This document shows positions 43,666 to 54,885 of a stretch of DNA of 64,000 nt, piece after piece. The position numbers and the translations under genes were made by a program. Location: the NCBI GenBank assembly GCA_026182355.1, contig JAPFBL010000084.1, positions 10,519,001 to 10,583,000 on the forward strand. The letters run 5' to 3'. The DNA comes from Hermatobates lingyangjiaoensis. Lineage: Eukaryota > Arthropoda > Insecta > Hemiptera > Hermatobatidae. The notes beneath the pieces are model-generated. The model worked only from the letters and a program-made list of their open reading frames with translations, made no database searches and was not told where the DNA came from. How positions within the stretch are numbered: position 1 is the first letter of the stretch; every line of letters starts with the position of its first letter.

Positions 43666-45600
43666 GTAAAATAATGGCTCATTGTTATTTAGATGTTATT
43701 ATTTTTTTTTTATTTTAAGATTTATTTCAATTTTGTTATTTTATGTTGTGAATCAGTTATAATATTAAAAAAAAACATTTGTCATTTGTAAATAATAATT
43801 TGTTATATTTGTCATCATATCTATGAGTTGAATGTCCTAATTTTGATAGTAGTTGGTACAGAGATAGTTTGAGTAAAAGTAACATGAATAATTTTCAAGT
43901 TCACAGTTTTGTAATTATGGAACAATAGTAATATCGTGTTTTAAATCATGTCAGAATTGTATGTTTAATGAAATTCCTAGAGTTCAACTTATATAAAAAG
44001 ATTTGAAAAGAAATATGAGTTGAACCCAGCGCTTGATTAGCCATTCAGTAAAATAAACACGTACTTAGGACATCAAGGGGCAGTGCAGAAAATTTTCTAG
44101 ATTTATGAGATGACACTAAATTGCAAATGGTGCAGCTTAACTCGGCTCTCCAGATAAAAAAGAACGCACATCTAAACGTATACTCGTATACAAAGAATAC
44201 TAGAATGTAATAGTAAAGTTTAACAAGACACATTAATATTGGAAGTACAACAGAATTAGAATGGTGCGATTAGCCCGCAGGTGAGAGGCACTGGTTAAGG
44301 CAGTAGCCTCGTTTCATTCTCCACAGAGTGCAGACGAGGGCCTGTTCGCACAGTGTTTCGTGATTTCCCTGTTTAACCACCATTAGTGTTAGCTTTAGAA
44401 TTGTTCTTTAATTTTTTCTTTCACTTTTTAAAACTTTGAGAGTTAACAATGTAATTAACGCAATTTTGTTGATTAGTCAACAAAATGGTCATAAACAATT
44501 GTTTATGAATTGTGGAACTCAAAAAATGATGAAACAGTGTATAGTTCTATTAAACTATTTTATTTGTCACAGGTGTTTAACTCGCGATTATAATTGAAAA
44601 TTATTACATAATGTCAATAGTGACGTTATTGTAAAATGAGAAGATATGATGTTTTTTTCTGGTATCCTAGTGAATCTATTTTCACTCAAAATTAACTAAT
44701 AAGCTTTATCACTATCAATGATTGATAGTGAAATTCATGACATTTGGCTTCTGCAAACAGCCACTATTGTGCAACCATAGCACCAGTGGGAAACAATCCT
44801 TTATATAGTTCGTTTTTCTTTACCAAAATAGTCATGTATTAAGATTATTTTAATTTCACTGTAGATTCCCTGTTACCCATTCAGAAAATATTGATCCAAG
44901 TTGTTTGTAAAAAAAATGAAAGAAAGATTAATTGCTGTAAAAATTAAAGTACTGAAATAGTTACTGAATAAGTTTCATTTCTTCATTGCTTTAATCACCA
45001 AGCAAATGATGGTGAGGTGTGGTTTAATTAGTGTGCTTAGAGTTAGTAGTGAAAAATAGGTGTTGGAATCTTGGTCACCACCCTATGTTTTGTTTATGAT
45101 AGACGGAAATAAAGCGCGTGATCTGAGGTAACATATAGCTGTCGGTCTAAGAGAGCCATGAACGCAATGTCGTGTCCTCATTCCAAATATCTCTACTCTA
45201 GAAAATTTGACTACGGAAAAGTAAGATTCTCCATGGGAGTCAATTGAGTCACATTGCTTACTAACATTAACAAATGGTTCATTCTTCCATCTTCAAAACA
45301 GCTTGGAAGAAAAGGCATGGTGTACGAGTTAAAGAGAATAAACAATTAACCACATCAATTTAATGTTATGTATCTAAACCATTTCAAAGAAATTATTTTT
45401 AATACTTTTTTTGAATAATCAATGGCTAGCAAAATAGATAACAGTTAGACATAAAAAACAATTTGTAGTGGCCTACACTCCACTTTACTATAAATAAAAA
45501 AATATCAAACTGGTTAACAACATAATGATCTTTATTCCCTCAAAAGCTTTCACATTCAATCATAAGTTAAAACTTTTTACATTTTATTGAAAAAAAATAA
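43666..45600. other. AT-rich DNA, no gene recognised
   Basis: A GC-richer patch at 44265-44365 has a GGTTAAGGCAGTAGCCTCG stretch that faintly resembles a tRNA-derived box A, but no box B or fold supports it. Nothing else is recognisable. Confidence 0.4.
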
Positions 45601-45639
45601 CATCCTTGTTTTAAGAATTTGAAAATTTCTTTCATTTAT

Positions 45640-45900
45640 GCCTTCTCGAATTATATCACGAATATGTACTTTATATCACTGTCCTAAAGTGCTATCTGTT
45701 TATCTAATATAGTGGTGTTCGAAATCACTCCATCTTATTCCCTAAATCTTATTTTAATTGATTATTATCACTATTTAAACATTTCAATGAGGAAGAATTT
45801 CATTAATTAAGCAAAGAAATAAATTACAAATATCAAAATGCTTAATATATTTCTATTTATTTGGCATGCTAAATATAATAACAAAGCTGTCATACTAACA
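45640..45900 (+). repeat. Repeat family R2, copy 1
   Basis: The TCTAATATAGTGGTGTTCG, AAATCTTATTTTAATTGATTATTA and GAAGAATTTCATT(A/G)ATTAAGCAAAG blocks recur in order at 58050-58270. Confidence 0.6.
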
Positions 45901-48774
45901 ATTTATATAACATTTAATGATATATTCATTAATATAATATTATTATTTATATACACAAGGAAATCTACTCCTGATATTAAGTTTTGCTTTTATTTGAAAT
46001 CATGTCGCTAAAAACCGTACATCACATCTGTAAAGAATGAGCTATTTTTTTGCTCAATTTCATTAATGATCTGTCAAACAATAAGACTGGTAAAGGTGTT
46101 CGAAAACTTTCTGATTTAATTTTAAATCACAAAATTAATATTTTTGCTCCATACTAACTTTTTTTGTCTTCAGGGTTCTGAAATCTCTTTCAGTTTATAT
46201 TGAATCAAAAAGCAAAAATAACTAGAATCAACTATACAAGACAAAAAAAAAAAAAGGTTTTTTGGGAAACACATAATAGAAACAAAATGGATTTTCCATG
46301 AGGCAATATTAACCACAAACTAGACAACTCATCTCCATGCCAGCTATTTTTTGGGTGTAATATCAATTTTATCTATCACACTGTGTGATCGGTGCATTAC
46401 AAACTTTTGCGTACCTACCTACCAAAACACATATACAAACACCATTAAAAATAACACTTCAAAAATAAGCCTTGGGATCTCAAAACGTGAAAATTTGTCA
46501 ATATTTATAAAAATTAAGAATTATTAGTTATTTAATAATTAATTAATTATTAAGAAATAAAATTTATTTATGATTACTATACTTTACTTATAATAAAGTA
46601 AAGTAAAAGCTAGAAAGTTAGTAAAAAATGAATACTTTATAGACTGTTAAAACATTCAAAATCAAGTCAGGAAGTCGACGAGGACAAAATTGATATTATG
46701 TTTACTTATAGTACAGTTGAGTGTAGGCCAATCCAGATTTTTTTATCAAGAAAAAGGCAATTTTCTGATTAATGAGATTGCTATGAAACGGAATGTCTTT
46801 ATAGGAGGCATGGAAATTATGAAATTTAAGTTATGAAAACACAATTTAAAAGATAAAGAAAGAGAAATCAATAAACATTAGTTTATTGCAATAATGTTTG
46901 TATATATGTCCAGTTTTTTTGTAATAAAATAAATCTCATAATAAGTATATATTAAGTTGATAGGTGCCAGTTAACAAAAAGATTCAATATATTTTGATTA
47001 ACAAATAAATAGTTCAAACATAATACCAATTTCAGAGATACTTGTAGTTCAAAAAATAATGAATTTACTTGAAAATTTATTAAATTTTACATTTCATTTG
47101 AAGCGTTTGGTAAAACTTTCAAATTGAGCTTGTTGATAAAAAGTTTAGTTCACTGATTGTATTGCTATTTAATCCCATACAATTTTCTATTCAGATGTTT
47201 ACTGCATCATTTACAACTCTCTTCTTATGGTAATTTGTAATGGTCTTTTCACAACTTATGACTGAGTTATTAATACAACCTTTATGTTTTAATTGGCCAT
47301 TGTTTAGGAATATCTACGTTTCATTTGTTAGAAAAATGTTTGTACAAGTATGAAATCATTTTTGTAGACTGATCTTTACCATTACTGATATTGAAAGTTT
47401 CAATTATATTTAAATTACTTAAATACCGTTAAGTAATAGAGTCTGATAATTTAGATGCATTTTATTGAAATTCCCTTTTTGGAGAAAATGTGTTTTTTTA
47501 GAAATTATTTTTCATTTAAACTTCTGATTTTAGAGTGTTGAAATTTTATATCATAAAACTGACAGAGAGAATTACTGAAAAGAACCTCAGATTTTTAAAA
47601 CAACTGGAAATACCAATTGGATCGACACCAAACGAAATTATTATTTACTAAAGGAGAAATTAAGATTTAATTCATTTCTATAGGTTTATCTGTTTAATCA
47701 CTTCGTATAAAGTAAATTATATATTTTCGGTATAGACTTTGCTCTTGTCAGATAATTTTGTGATCCCGTCAATTTCAATTTAAAAAAGTAGGATTCATAC
47801 ATTTTTAATACAGTCAAAATGTATTAAATCCATCTGTAACAAATAAAATTGATTATCTATTTGTCCAACTCTATGAAGATATTGATAGAAATAATTGTTT
47901 AGGTCCCCAGGAATTAAAGGATTTGAGTTATCTGCACAAGGGCCCTTGAGATCTGCTTGTTAGCTAAGTTTTTGAGATATCTTGGAATTGTTTTATTAGG
48001 TTTGTTAAATCATATAAGCCCTTGGTATCTTGTAAAATTCTTAAAAACTTACTACAAAAGGTTTTGACATTCTTTCTCAATTAATATTTACCTATGTACT
48101 AAAGAAAATGAAAGAGATAGCAGGGCACGACTATATCCAAGCTCACTCTAACAAATATCTGGCCCAATGCAATGTCTACCCACTTTGCTATTAGAGTCAG
48201 ATAGATAGTAACTACCTGTGGACTTGCTCTTTTTAAGAATAAAGTTAGAAGCGAACATCTTTGAGTCAAGCTCGAGTCCGCAGTGTCAAATAACTTTGTT
48301 GCTAAGGGTGAGAATTAAGTAAACTAAACTATGATTGCATTCCTCATAAGGAAGTGGAGGGGGGTTGTTTTGAAATACCTTTGTATCTACCCGTACGTAC
48401 GTCTGTCTCTGTCTAGTCGAGTAAAGCAGAAAGAAAGACAGAAATTTTCAGCGAATTTCTTTCGGAAGTTTCTACAGTTTAAATTACAGTCCGGTTTCAA
48501 AAATCGCGTACAATAAATCGTTTAGATATAATTTATATTATGAAAAATGTGCTTAGCATTAGTTTAAACTACAACTATCCCAATTGAATAAATAGGAAGT
48601 TCGACACAGCCTCGCAAATCTGAAGATGTAGATGGTCTCATTCACCTTCGTGAACAACATTTGGATATCACAGAGTAATCTATAACTAATGTCACAGTTA
48701 TAAAAACAAAAACAGTTACAAAAAATCAGAGATAATACATTGTATTGTATAATATGAAGAAATATATTTCTAAT
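45901..48774. other. AT-rich DNA with one R1 module, no gene
   Basis: The R1 module GATATTATGTTTACTTATA...GTAGGCCAATCCAGATTTT lies at 46690-46745. A weak match to R1 at 59400 occurs near 47530-47620. No gene is seen. Confidence 0.45.
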
Positions 48775-49215
48775 TCTAAAGTAGTGCAATCAGTTATTAT
48801 GTGGTATTTACTCATTATAGGGCAAAAAGCTAATAGAATGGTCTCCACATATAAAAATTTAATGGTATAAACAACGCGATTCGAACACGTAGTATTCTTT
48901 CTTCCTCAGGCATTAACCAAAAAATACGATGACACCAGAGAGTTATTTAGTACAAAGTAAATATAGTACAAAATAAAAATAAAATTAAAATAATACTCTC
49001 GCATAATACTCATCATCCTCTCTTCCTTATTTTATTTTATTTTTATTTTGCACTATATTTACTTTGTACAATGGAAAACTCTCTGGTGTCATTTTATTTT
49101 TTAGTTAATGCCTGAAGAAGAACACTACGTGTTCGAAACGCGTTGTTTATACCATTCAATTTTTATATATGGAGACCATTTCATTAGCTTTTTACCCTAC
49201 AATGAGAAATATATT
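48775..49215. repeat. Foldback unit of the GAAGAACACTACGTG family, copy 1
   Basis: Inverted arms of about 170 bases with a spacer of about 95 bases. The right arm reads GTTAATGCCTGAAGA, a GAACAC/GTGTTC hairpin, GAAA, the palindrome CGCG and TTGTTTATACCATT, another CTGANGA-hairpin-GAAA arrangement with one extra A after CTGAAGA. The left arm is a diverged complement. The same unit occurs at 60880-61185, and outer sequences (ACCACATAATAA, TGATTGCACTAC) are shared by both loci. Confidence 0.8.
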
Positions 49216-49228
49216 TGTTATCACAGTG

Positions 49229-49960
49229 TTAAGTAAGTGTTTCTGTAAACACCACATTAGCTGTAGGTCCTTCAGGTGCATGGAAGAACAATGAGTTGGA
49301 ACCTCTGACTCTTGAGCAAGCAATATACAGTTGACCATGTGAGAAATACTTGGTCTCACTCACTTCAATTCTGCCGTAGTCAGAGTTTGGCCTAAAGACT
49401 TACTTACCGTCATTGCGAAACAGACGCTGACGGGAAATTGCAACCGTTTGAATTGAAAAGGTCAGTTGCTAGGTATCAATGGTATGCGTGGTATAAACAG
49501 TGGCTCCCCATACCATACCCAGTCATGACATCAGTGTCTATGACGTATCTGTACAAAGCACGAATTCGGAGTTGTGTCCCGTTGCACATTTTTGGAGCAC
49601 TCAAGTTTCGTAACATAATGATTGGCGCCCCTACTTTAATGAGCAGAAGCAGTCATGAGTCAAAAAATTGAATTGATAATGAACTTCTTCCTCATCACTA
49701 ATCACTCTGTTTACTGGTTCTTTTACTGTTTATAAGTTCTTTCCTCAGCTAGATATAGTACAAGAACTTGTTTATTCATTTTCCCTGCCTGCTCATTTGT
49801 AGGGGTGAGAATTGCTCGCTCACAAAGCCAGTTATTCTGAATATGTGGCAGATCTTGAACTTTAGCCGAAGACAGCTTAAAAGTCCATAACTTTGTTTCT
49901 GCGTTGAATTTTCAATCCAGTCAAGCTTAGATTTTAAAGTACACATATACAAAGCTACTT
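49229..49960 (-). pseudogene. Helitron-type PIF1 helicase, C-terminal fragment
   Basis: On the minus strand, after about 49900, the text reads NWLCERAILTPTNEQAGKMN and EERTYKQ, then VGAPIIMLRNLSAPKMCNGT and QLRIRALYRYVIDTDVMTG. After a frameshift it continues FIPRIPLIPSN-stop-PFQFKRL and QFPVSVCFAMTVSKSLGQTL, and finally YFSHGQLYIACSRVRGSNSL and FFHAPEGPTANVVFTETLT with a stop. Every block matches in order the last third of the PIF1-like helicase of Helitron Rep-Hel proteins (FP...FAMTI.KSQGQT, FSHGQLYVA.SRV). At least one stop and two frameshifts make it inactive. No Rep domain or Helitron 3' hairpin was identified. Confidence 0.85.
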
Positions 49961-50286
49961 TCAAACTTTCAGCTTGCTATGTTTTATGGTGGCTGAGTTT
50001 ACTTGTTACAACGTTCTGCGGACAAACCGAGACAGACATTTTTATAAGGGAGGATTCTTTTTCTCTAAGGTATAAAACGTAAAGATAACTTGAAATGAGT
50101 GAGTTCTAAGCAATGTACAGACAAAACCTTTGTTTTATTTATATAGACAGGTTTCAAATAGCCTTGTTAATGGTTAATTCAAAATAAATGCAATAGAGTT
50201 TAATGAATGAAAATTCTCGTTTATAATTAATTTTCCAGAATTAGCATAATTTATATTGACTATTTTCTTGTGATTGTTCCATTTTT

Positions 50287-50289
<3 letters not shown>

Positions 50290-50325
<36 letters not shown>

Positions 50326-50427
50326 ATTTCACATAAACACGTGAAATAACAATCAATGATTAAACCACAATATGAAAAGGGAAAGCTCTTCATCTTGTTT
50401 TTCCATTTCATATTGTGGATTGATCAT

Positions 50428-50484
<57 letters not shown>

Positions 50485-50683
50485 CAAACCACGATAAGAT
50501 ATGGGAAAACAAGACTAAGATCTTTCAACCGTAACAAGCGGTCTTCGTCAGAGTCAAAAACCCTCAGTTAGGTTTTTGACTCTGACGAAGACCGCTTGTT
50601 ACGGCTGAAAGATCTTAGTCTTGTTTTCCCATTTCTTTTTGTGGTTTGATCATTAATTGTTATTTAACGTGTTTATGTGAAAT

Positions 50684-50731
<48 letters not shown>
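50290..50731. repeat. Two foldback units of the main family separated and flanked by (TA)n
   Basis: TA tracts lie at 50290-50321, 50431-50480 and 50686-50731. The unit at 50322-50431 has lost its centre. The unit at 50481-50688 is nearly perfect, with cores at 50513-50555 (minus) and 50578-50620 (plus); the plus core has one C change in stem II (ACGGCT). Confidence 0.85.
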
Positions 50732-50734
<3 letters not shown>

Positions 50735-51387
50735 CGACATTCAACGCAAACACTTGAGTTCTAATTTACTTTTCTGTGGAATACCTAGGAGAAAAAAAAT
50801 GTTTAGCTTAGTTATTTACTTTCGTTTTAGTGTCATGGACGTAACAAATTTAATGAAGTGCCAACTCCACTAACAGAAATTTTTTCATTATTTAAAAGTT
50901 ACATTACAAGCTTCTTATTTGAAAGTGCTATATATATGTTTATATGTTATTGGAAGTAAAATAAAAATTATTCTGTAATTATTTTTTACAGATAAGATTG
51001 TGCTTAAACATAAATAACAAATAAGATATTATTTTGTGTGCAAAAATTAAGCTATTTAATTTTCATGGTTAAGAATCCAGAAGCTTTTGGAACAAATGTC
51101 ATTATATAAAAAATGTTAAAAATTTTTAATTTTTTAATTTACCTAGTTAAAATTCTAGCCCTCTGTTAAACCTATATTAATTTATAATCATAAATATTAT
51201 TTAAGATAACGTATTTAAAAAAAATCAATTAGAAAGAAATGCAAATACATTCACAAATGTTTTTTGAGGTGACCAAGATAATCCTTCACCCTGAGTTAAT
51301 TTAGTTCAAATTATGTACAAAGTTAATAGAATACATTATTTACTAATATTTTGTTTTTTATATGTACAGTAATTTATTTATATATCA

Positions 51388-51485
51388 TCGTCTAAATCAC
51401 AATAATAAATTCATAAATGGGACTAAGATCCTTCAACTAAAGCAACGGGTTTTCATCAGAGTTACAAACTAAACAAGTGGAATAG
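51388..51485 (-). repeat. Diverged single arm of the main hammerhead-like family
   Basis: Reads TAAATCACAATAATAAATTC, GGGACTAAGATCCTTCAACT and GGGTTTTCATCAGAG, a drifted version of the arm with the core region still traceable. Confidence 0.5.
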
Positions 51486-51539
51486 GAAATCTGGTGAAGT
51501 ATTAAGAATAAAACTAAATATATATATATATGTTTCATT

Positions 51540-52025
51540 AAAGTACACAGCAGCCTCTGCATTAACGACTTTTATGCTGGTCTGCACCGATTTACGAACA
51601 GCTATGCGGTGTATTTTGTGTCGTATTAAAAAGTTTTGCCTTTCGTCTGGAAGTTGTGATTTTCTTTTTACATCTGCTCATGCCAAATTAAGATGTCTCT
51701 TGGGCAATTGATATGGCTTTTAACACCAGCCCACCGCAAAGCTGTTCGTAAATTGGAGCACACCAGCTTAAAAGTCGTTAATACAGAGGCTGCTGTGTAC
51801 TTTAATGAAACATGTTTACGTGAGGATTTGCTGCCATCATAAACATATATATATTTGTGTACAAAGGGAGCAGGTCTTTCCTTAAGCATATGTTATTAAA
51901 ATAAGCAGCAGCTTATTAATGTCTTTTGCTAACCTTCTTTGGAAGCTACCAGAGTCTCACCGCAAAGTGATACGAAATCTAGAGAGTGTCAACAAGAAAC
52001 TGGTCAATGCAGAAGCTGCTGCTTA

Positions 52026-52072
<47 letters not shown>
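51540..52072. mobile_element. PLE leader fragments in inverted arrangement, then (TA)n
   Basis: At 51540-51625 (minus) and 51725-51840 (plus) two leader copies face away from each other. The plus copy encodes HRKAVRKLEHTSLKVVNTEA, AVYFNETCLREDLLPS and a stop. A third, plus-strand copy at 51905-52025 (SHRKVIRNLESVNKKLVNAE and AAAYFN) is almost the same as 22663-22775 and runs into the TA tract at 52031-52072. Confidence 0.65.
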
Positions 52073-52075
<3 letters not shown>

Positions 52076-52147
52076 TAATAATCAAAATAACACTTGATAT
52101 AATAGATGGATTAATTTACCACAATGAAAACAATTTTTTAAAACAAT

Positions 52148-52183
52148 GCTCTAAGGCCTTTCGTTAATACATCTTCGGAGAGC
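52148..52183 (-). ncRNA. Hammerhead-like core at the PLE 3' end, left arm
   Basis: On the minus strand: GCTCT, CCGAAGA, a short AT-rich loop, GAAA, the palindrome GGCC, TT, then AGAGC. GCTCT and AGAGC are fully complementary (stem I). The core has C where U4 is normal, and stem II is very weak, so self-cleavage is doubtful. Position and layout equal the main foldback family. Confidence 0.35.
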
Positions 52184-52212
52184 AAGTGAACTAAAAAAAC
52201 AATAAATACTTG

Positions 52213-52788
52213 CTAACTTGGCTGATTGAAATTTCCAGAATTGATGGCAACCCTGAATGTGTTTAATGATGAAGTCTTCATCTGTCTAATTATCCCGTTA
52301 ATCAAAACTTCATCTAATTTGTAGAGTCCTAGGCTATTGTTCATTAATTTCTCATAAAAGTTCTTTATGAGTGCACTTTCTACGATATTTCTTCTTCTTT
52401 CTGAAGACACATATATTAATTCATTTGCTTCATCCCAGTTAATCACATGATTACTGTCTCTTATGTGAATGAACAAGGCACTCTTTTCGTCCTCTCTTCT
52501 GATTGAGTATTTGTGCTGTTTTATCCTTGTAAGAAGACCTTTGCTCGCCTGTCCAATGTAAGACATTTCACAGTCAGTACATGGTATCCTGTATACACAA
52601 CAGTCCTTTCTTTTTGGCTTATTGTTAACAAGTCTGTTAAACAAGTTACCATCATTACTGAACACAACAGAAACGTCCAATCTTTTCATAAATGAAGGCA
52701 TATCTTTCAAACAAGGACTGTATGGAATGACTAACAAATTCCTTCTTGTGAACTGTTCTTCATTTTTTAATATCATGGATTGTTTCAC
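52213..52788 (-). CDS. PLE linker and GIY-YIG endonuclease (left arm of the inverted pair)
   Basis: 191 codons, open. Residues about 1-65 are the linker RRNLLVIPYSPCLKDMPSFM. The endonuclease follows: CCVYRIPCTDCEMSYIGQAS, then LLTRIKQHKYSIRR, HIRDSNHVINWDEANELIYV and RRNIVESALIKNF. The CVYRI...YIGQ core with downstream R and H, and the VESALIK helix with its Glu, are all present. C...C...H (CTDC...H..DSNH) fits the zinc-binding CCHH insert typical of PLE nucleases. It cuts target DNA for RT priming in active elements. Confidence 0.88.
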   Translation of the reverse strand: MKQSMILKNEEQFTRRNLLVIPYSPCLKDMPSFMKRLDVSVVFSNDGNLFNRLVNNKPKRKDCCVYRIPCTDCEMSYIGQASKGLLTRIKQHKYSIRREDEKSALFIHIRDSNHVINWDEANELIYVSSERRRNIVESALIKNFYEKLMNNSLGLYKLDEVLINGIIRQMKTSSLNTFRVAINSGNFNQPS

Positions 52789-53415
52789 CTTTTTTTATGA
52801 TATTGTCGATTAACCTTTTTGGATACATTAAAGAATCTGCAATTTTGTAAATATTTTTGATTTCTTCATCTAAAAATTCCTCACTGCAAATTTTGAAAGC
52901 TCTTAAGAACATGCTACTAAAAACTGACTTTTTAGTTTTAAGTGGATGAGCCGAGAAGAAATGAACATAAGATGAAACATTGGTTGACTTCCTATGAATA
53001 CTGTACTTTAATTTATCACCATTCCTATGTAAAAGTACATCCAAGAAAGGAAGTTTATTATTGTTTTCATGTTCTATTGTAAATTTTATGGATGGTACAA
53101 CCGTATTGAGGGTATCCAAAAAGGTGTTAACATTTTCATTTTCAGGCCAAATACATAATATATCATCGACATATCTAAACCATTTAGCATTAGTAGGTAG
53201 TATTGTAGGTAGGTAGGTGATCTCAAAATATTCCATATAGATATTACTTAAAACTGGGGAGAGACAATTTCCCATAGCTAATCCAAACTTTTGTTTATAA
53301 AATTTTTCTTGAAACGAAAAACAGCCATCCAATACACACAAACGAATCAACTCGATTAATTCTGGGATAGAAACTGGTAAATTTTGAACATGTTTGCCTA
53401 GTTCTGTCTCTAGGA
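52760..53415 (-). pseudogene. PLE reverse transcriptase, C-terminal two thirds
   Basis: Starts within the fingers region (VQNLPVSIPELIELIRL), then FYKQKFGLAMGNCLSPVLSN and IYMEYFE (RT motif 4/B), KWFRYVDDILC (motif C with the YVDD catalytic pair), and KFTIEHENNNKLPFLDVLLH. It ends with FLRAFKICSEEFLDEEIKNI. The first catalytic aspartate (motif A) lies before the truncation. A one-base insertion near 52780 (AAAAAAAGGTGAAAC compared with the sister copy at 54.3 kb) shifts the endonuclease out of frame. Otherwise there is no damage, which suggests a young copy. Confidence 0.9.
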
Positions 53416-53441
53416 AATTCTGTCTCTAGGACGTTTCTGTT

Positions 53442-53894
53442 GTGTTCAGTAATGATGGTAACTTGTTTAACAGACTTGTTAACAATAAGCCAAAAAGAAA
53501 GGACTGTTGTGTATACAGGATACCATGTACTGACTGTGAAATGTCTTACATTGGACAGGCGAGCAAAGGTCTTCTTACAAGGATAAAACAGCACAAATAC
53601 TCAATCAGAAGAGAGGACGAAAAGAGTGCCTTGTTCATTCACATAAGAGACAGTAATCATGTGATTAACTGGGATGAAGCAAATGAATTAATATATGTGT
53701 CTTCAGAAAGAAGAAGAAATATCGTAGAAAGTGCACTCATAAAGAACTTTTATGAGAAATTAATGAACAATAGCCTAGGACTCTACAAATTAGATGAAGT
53801 TTTGATTAACGGGATAATTAGACAGATGAAGACTTCATCATTAAACACATTCAGGGTTGCCATCAATTCTGGAAATTTCAATCAGCCAAGTTAG
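53442..53894 (+). CDS. PLE GIY-YIG endonuclease (right arm of the inverted pair)
   Basis: 150 codons. The protein is identical to the C-terminal 150 residues of the left-arm endonuclease (CCVYRIPCTDCEMSYIGQAS to SGNFNQPS). The Met is internal to the ancestral protein. It is open but lacks an RT. Confidence 0.88.
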   Translation: MFSNDGNLFNRLVNNKPKRKDCCVYRIPCTDCEMSYIGQASKGLLTRIKQHKYSIRREDEKSALFIHIRDSNHVINWDEANELIYVSSERRRNIVESALIKNFYEKLMNNSLGLYKLDEVLINGIIRQMKTSSLNTFRVAINSGNFNQPS

Positions 53895-53923
53895 CAAGTA
53901 TTTATTGTTTTTTTAGTTCACTT

Positions 53924-53959
53924 GCTCTCCGAAGATGTATTAACGAAAGGCCTTAGAGC
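53924..53959 (+). ncRNA. Hammerhead-like core at the PLE 3' end, right arm
   Basis: Same sequence as the left-arm core in opposite orientation, with GCTCT/AGAGC stem I and the GAAA-GGCC-TT segment. Confidence 0.35.
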
Positions 53960-53997
53960 ATTGTTTTAAAAAATTGTTTTCATTGTGGTAAATTAAT

Positions 53998-54040
<43 letters not shown>

Positions 54041-54049
54041 ATATATATG

Positions 54050-54885
54050 TTCCAAACCGTGCTAATAACGCAATTGCTAATTCGCAATTTTTACAAGGAA
54101 TTCTGTATACACAACAGTTTTCCGTCTTCTCTTAGAGTTATGGACAAGCCTATTTAACAAATTATCACCACTACTAAATATAACTGAGATATCTAACTTC
54201 TTCATAAAGTATGGTACGTCTTTTAAACATGAGCTATAGGGAATTATTAGCAAATTCTTTCTAGAAAAACGTTCCTCATTTTCAGATGATATCAAAGATT
54301 GTTTGCCTTTTTTCATAATGCTATCAATAAACTTTTTTAGATACATTAGAGAGGTGGAAATTTCGTAAATATATTTGATTTCTTCTTCTAAAAGTTGGTT
54401 CTCTGCAAATTTTAAAAGCTCTATATAATATATATAAAAATATAATATTATAATATAATATAATAAATGTATAATAGAACATACCATTAAAAACAGATTT
54501 TTTGACACTGAGGGAGTGTGCAGAGAAGAAATGAACATAAGAGGATACATTTGTAGATTTTCTATAAATACTATAATTGAATTTGTTACTATTTCGAGCA
54601 AAAGTACGACCAGGAAAGGGAGTTTATTATTATTTTCTAATTCTATTGTAAATTGAATAGACGGAACAAACATGTTGAGGGTATTCAAAAAAGTGCCAAC
54701 ATTTTTATCATATGGCCAAAACATAAAACATCGTCAACATAGCGAAGCCATTTAGCATTGCTAGGTAACATTGTAGGTAGATATATAATCTCAAAATATT
54801 CCACATAAATATTGCTTAAAACTGGAGAGAGACATTTCCGATCGCCAAACCAAACTTTTGCTTGTAAAATTTTCCTTCAAAAATA
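54050..54885 (-). pseudogene. Second PLE copy: RT with a TA-rich insertion and endonuclease start
   Basis: On the minus strand: a degenerate FGLAxGN segment near 54850, KWLRYVDDVLC at about 54760-54728, then VPSIQFTIELENNNKLPFLV. After a TA-rich interruption come ENQLLEEEIKYIYEISTSLM and KNLLIIPYSSCLKDVPYFMK, and finally RKTVVYTEF. It is a close relative of the 52.8 kb copy. About 55 bases of TATAATATTATAATATAATA type (54422-54477) sit between LFLMVCS and LKFAENQ but keep the frame open. The endonuclease is cut off after its first strand at a TA tract. Confidence 0.85.

Larger units (their letters stand above)
52106..53428 (-). mobile_element. Penelope-like element, 5'-truncated, RT plus GIY-YIG endonuclease
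   Basis: Reading leftward from 53428 there is RT, a frameshift at about 52780, the endonuclease, then a 3' tail ending at 52106, about 35 bases from a TA tract. Nothing of the leader or first RT motifs is present, so the copy is 5'-truncated, as PLE insertions usually are. The upstream edge carries a tandem CTAGAGACAGAA duplication (about 53404-53430). The element's last 573 bases are repeated in inverted orientation immediately upstream. Confidence 0.9.
53429..54001 (+). mobile_element. Inverted endonuclease-only PLE copy (right arm, 573 bp)
   Basis: This is the reverse complement of 52106-52678 with no difference I can detect; both arms are 573 bases. It begins at GGACGTTTCTGTTG, inside the linker, and ends AATTAATCCAT against a TA tract (54001-54048). 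The two 3' ends point outward, and the 5' truncation points face each other about 750 bases apart. A partial inverted copy at the 5' side is a known PLE insertion structure. Confidence 0.92.

Noticed and set aside
44265..44365. GC-richer patch with GGTTAAGGCAGTAGCCT considered as a tRNA or SINE
   Set aside because: No convincing acceptor or T arm could be found.
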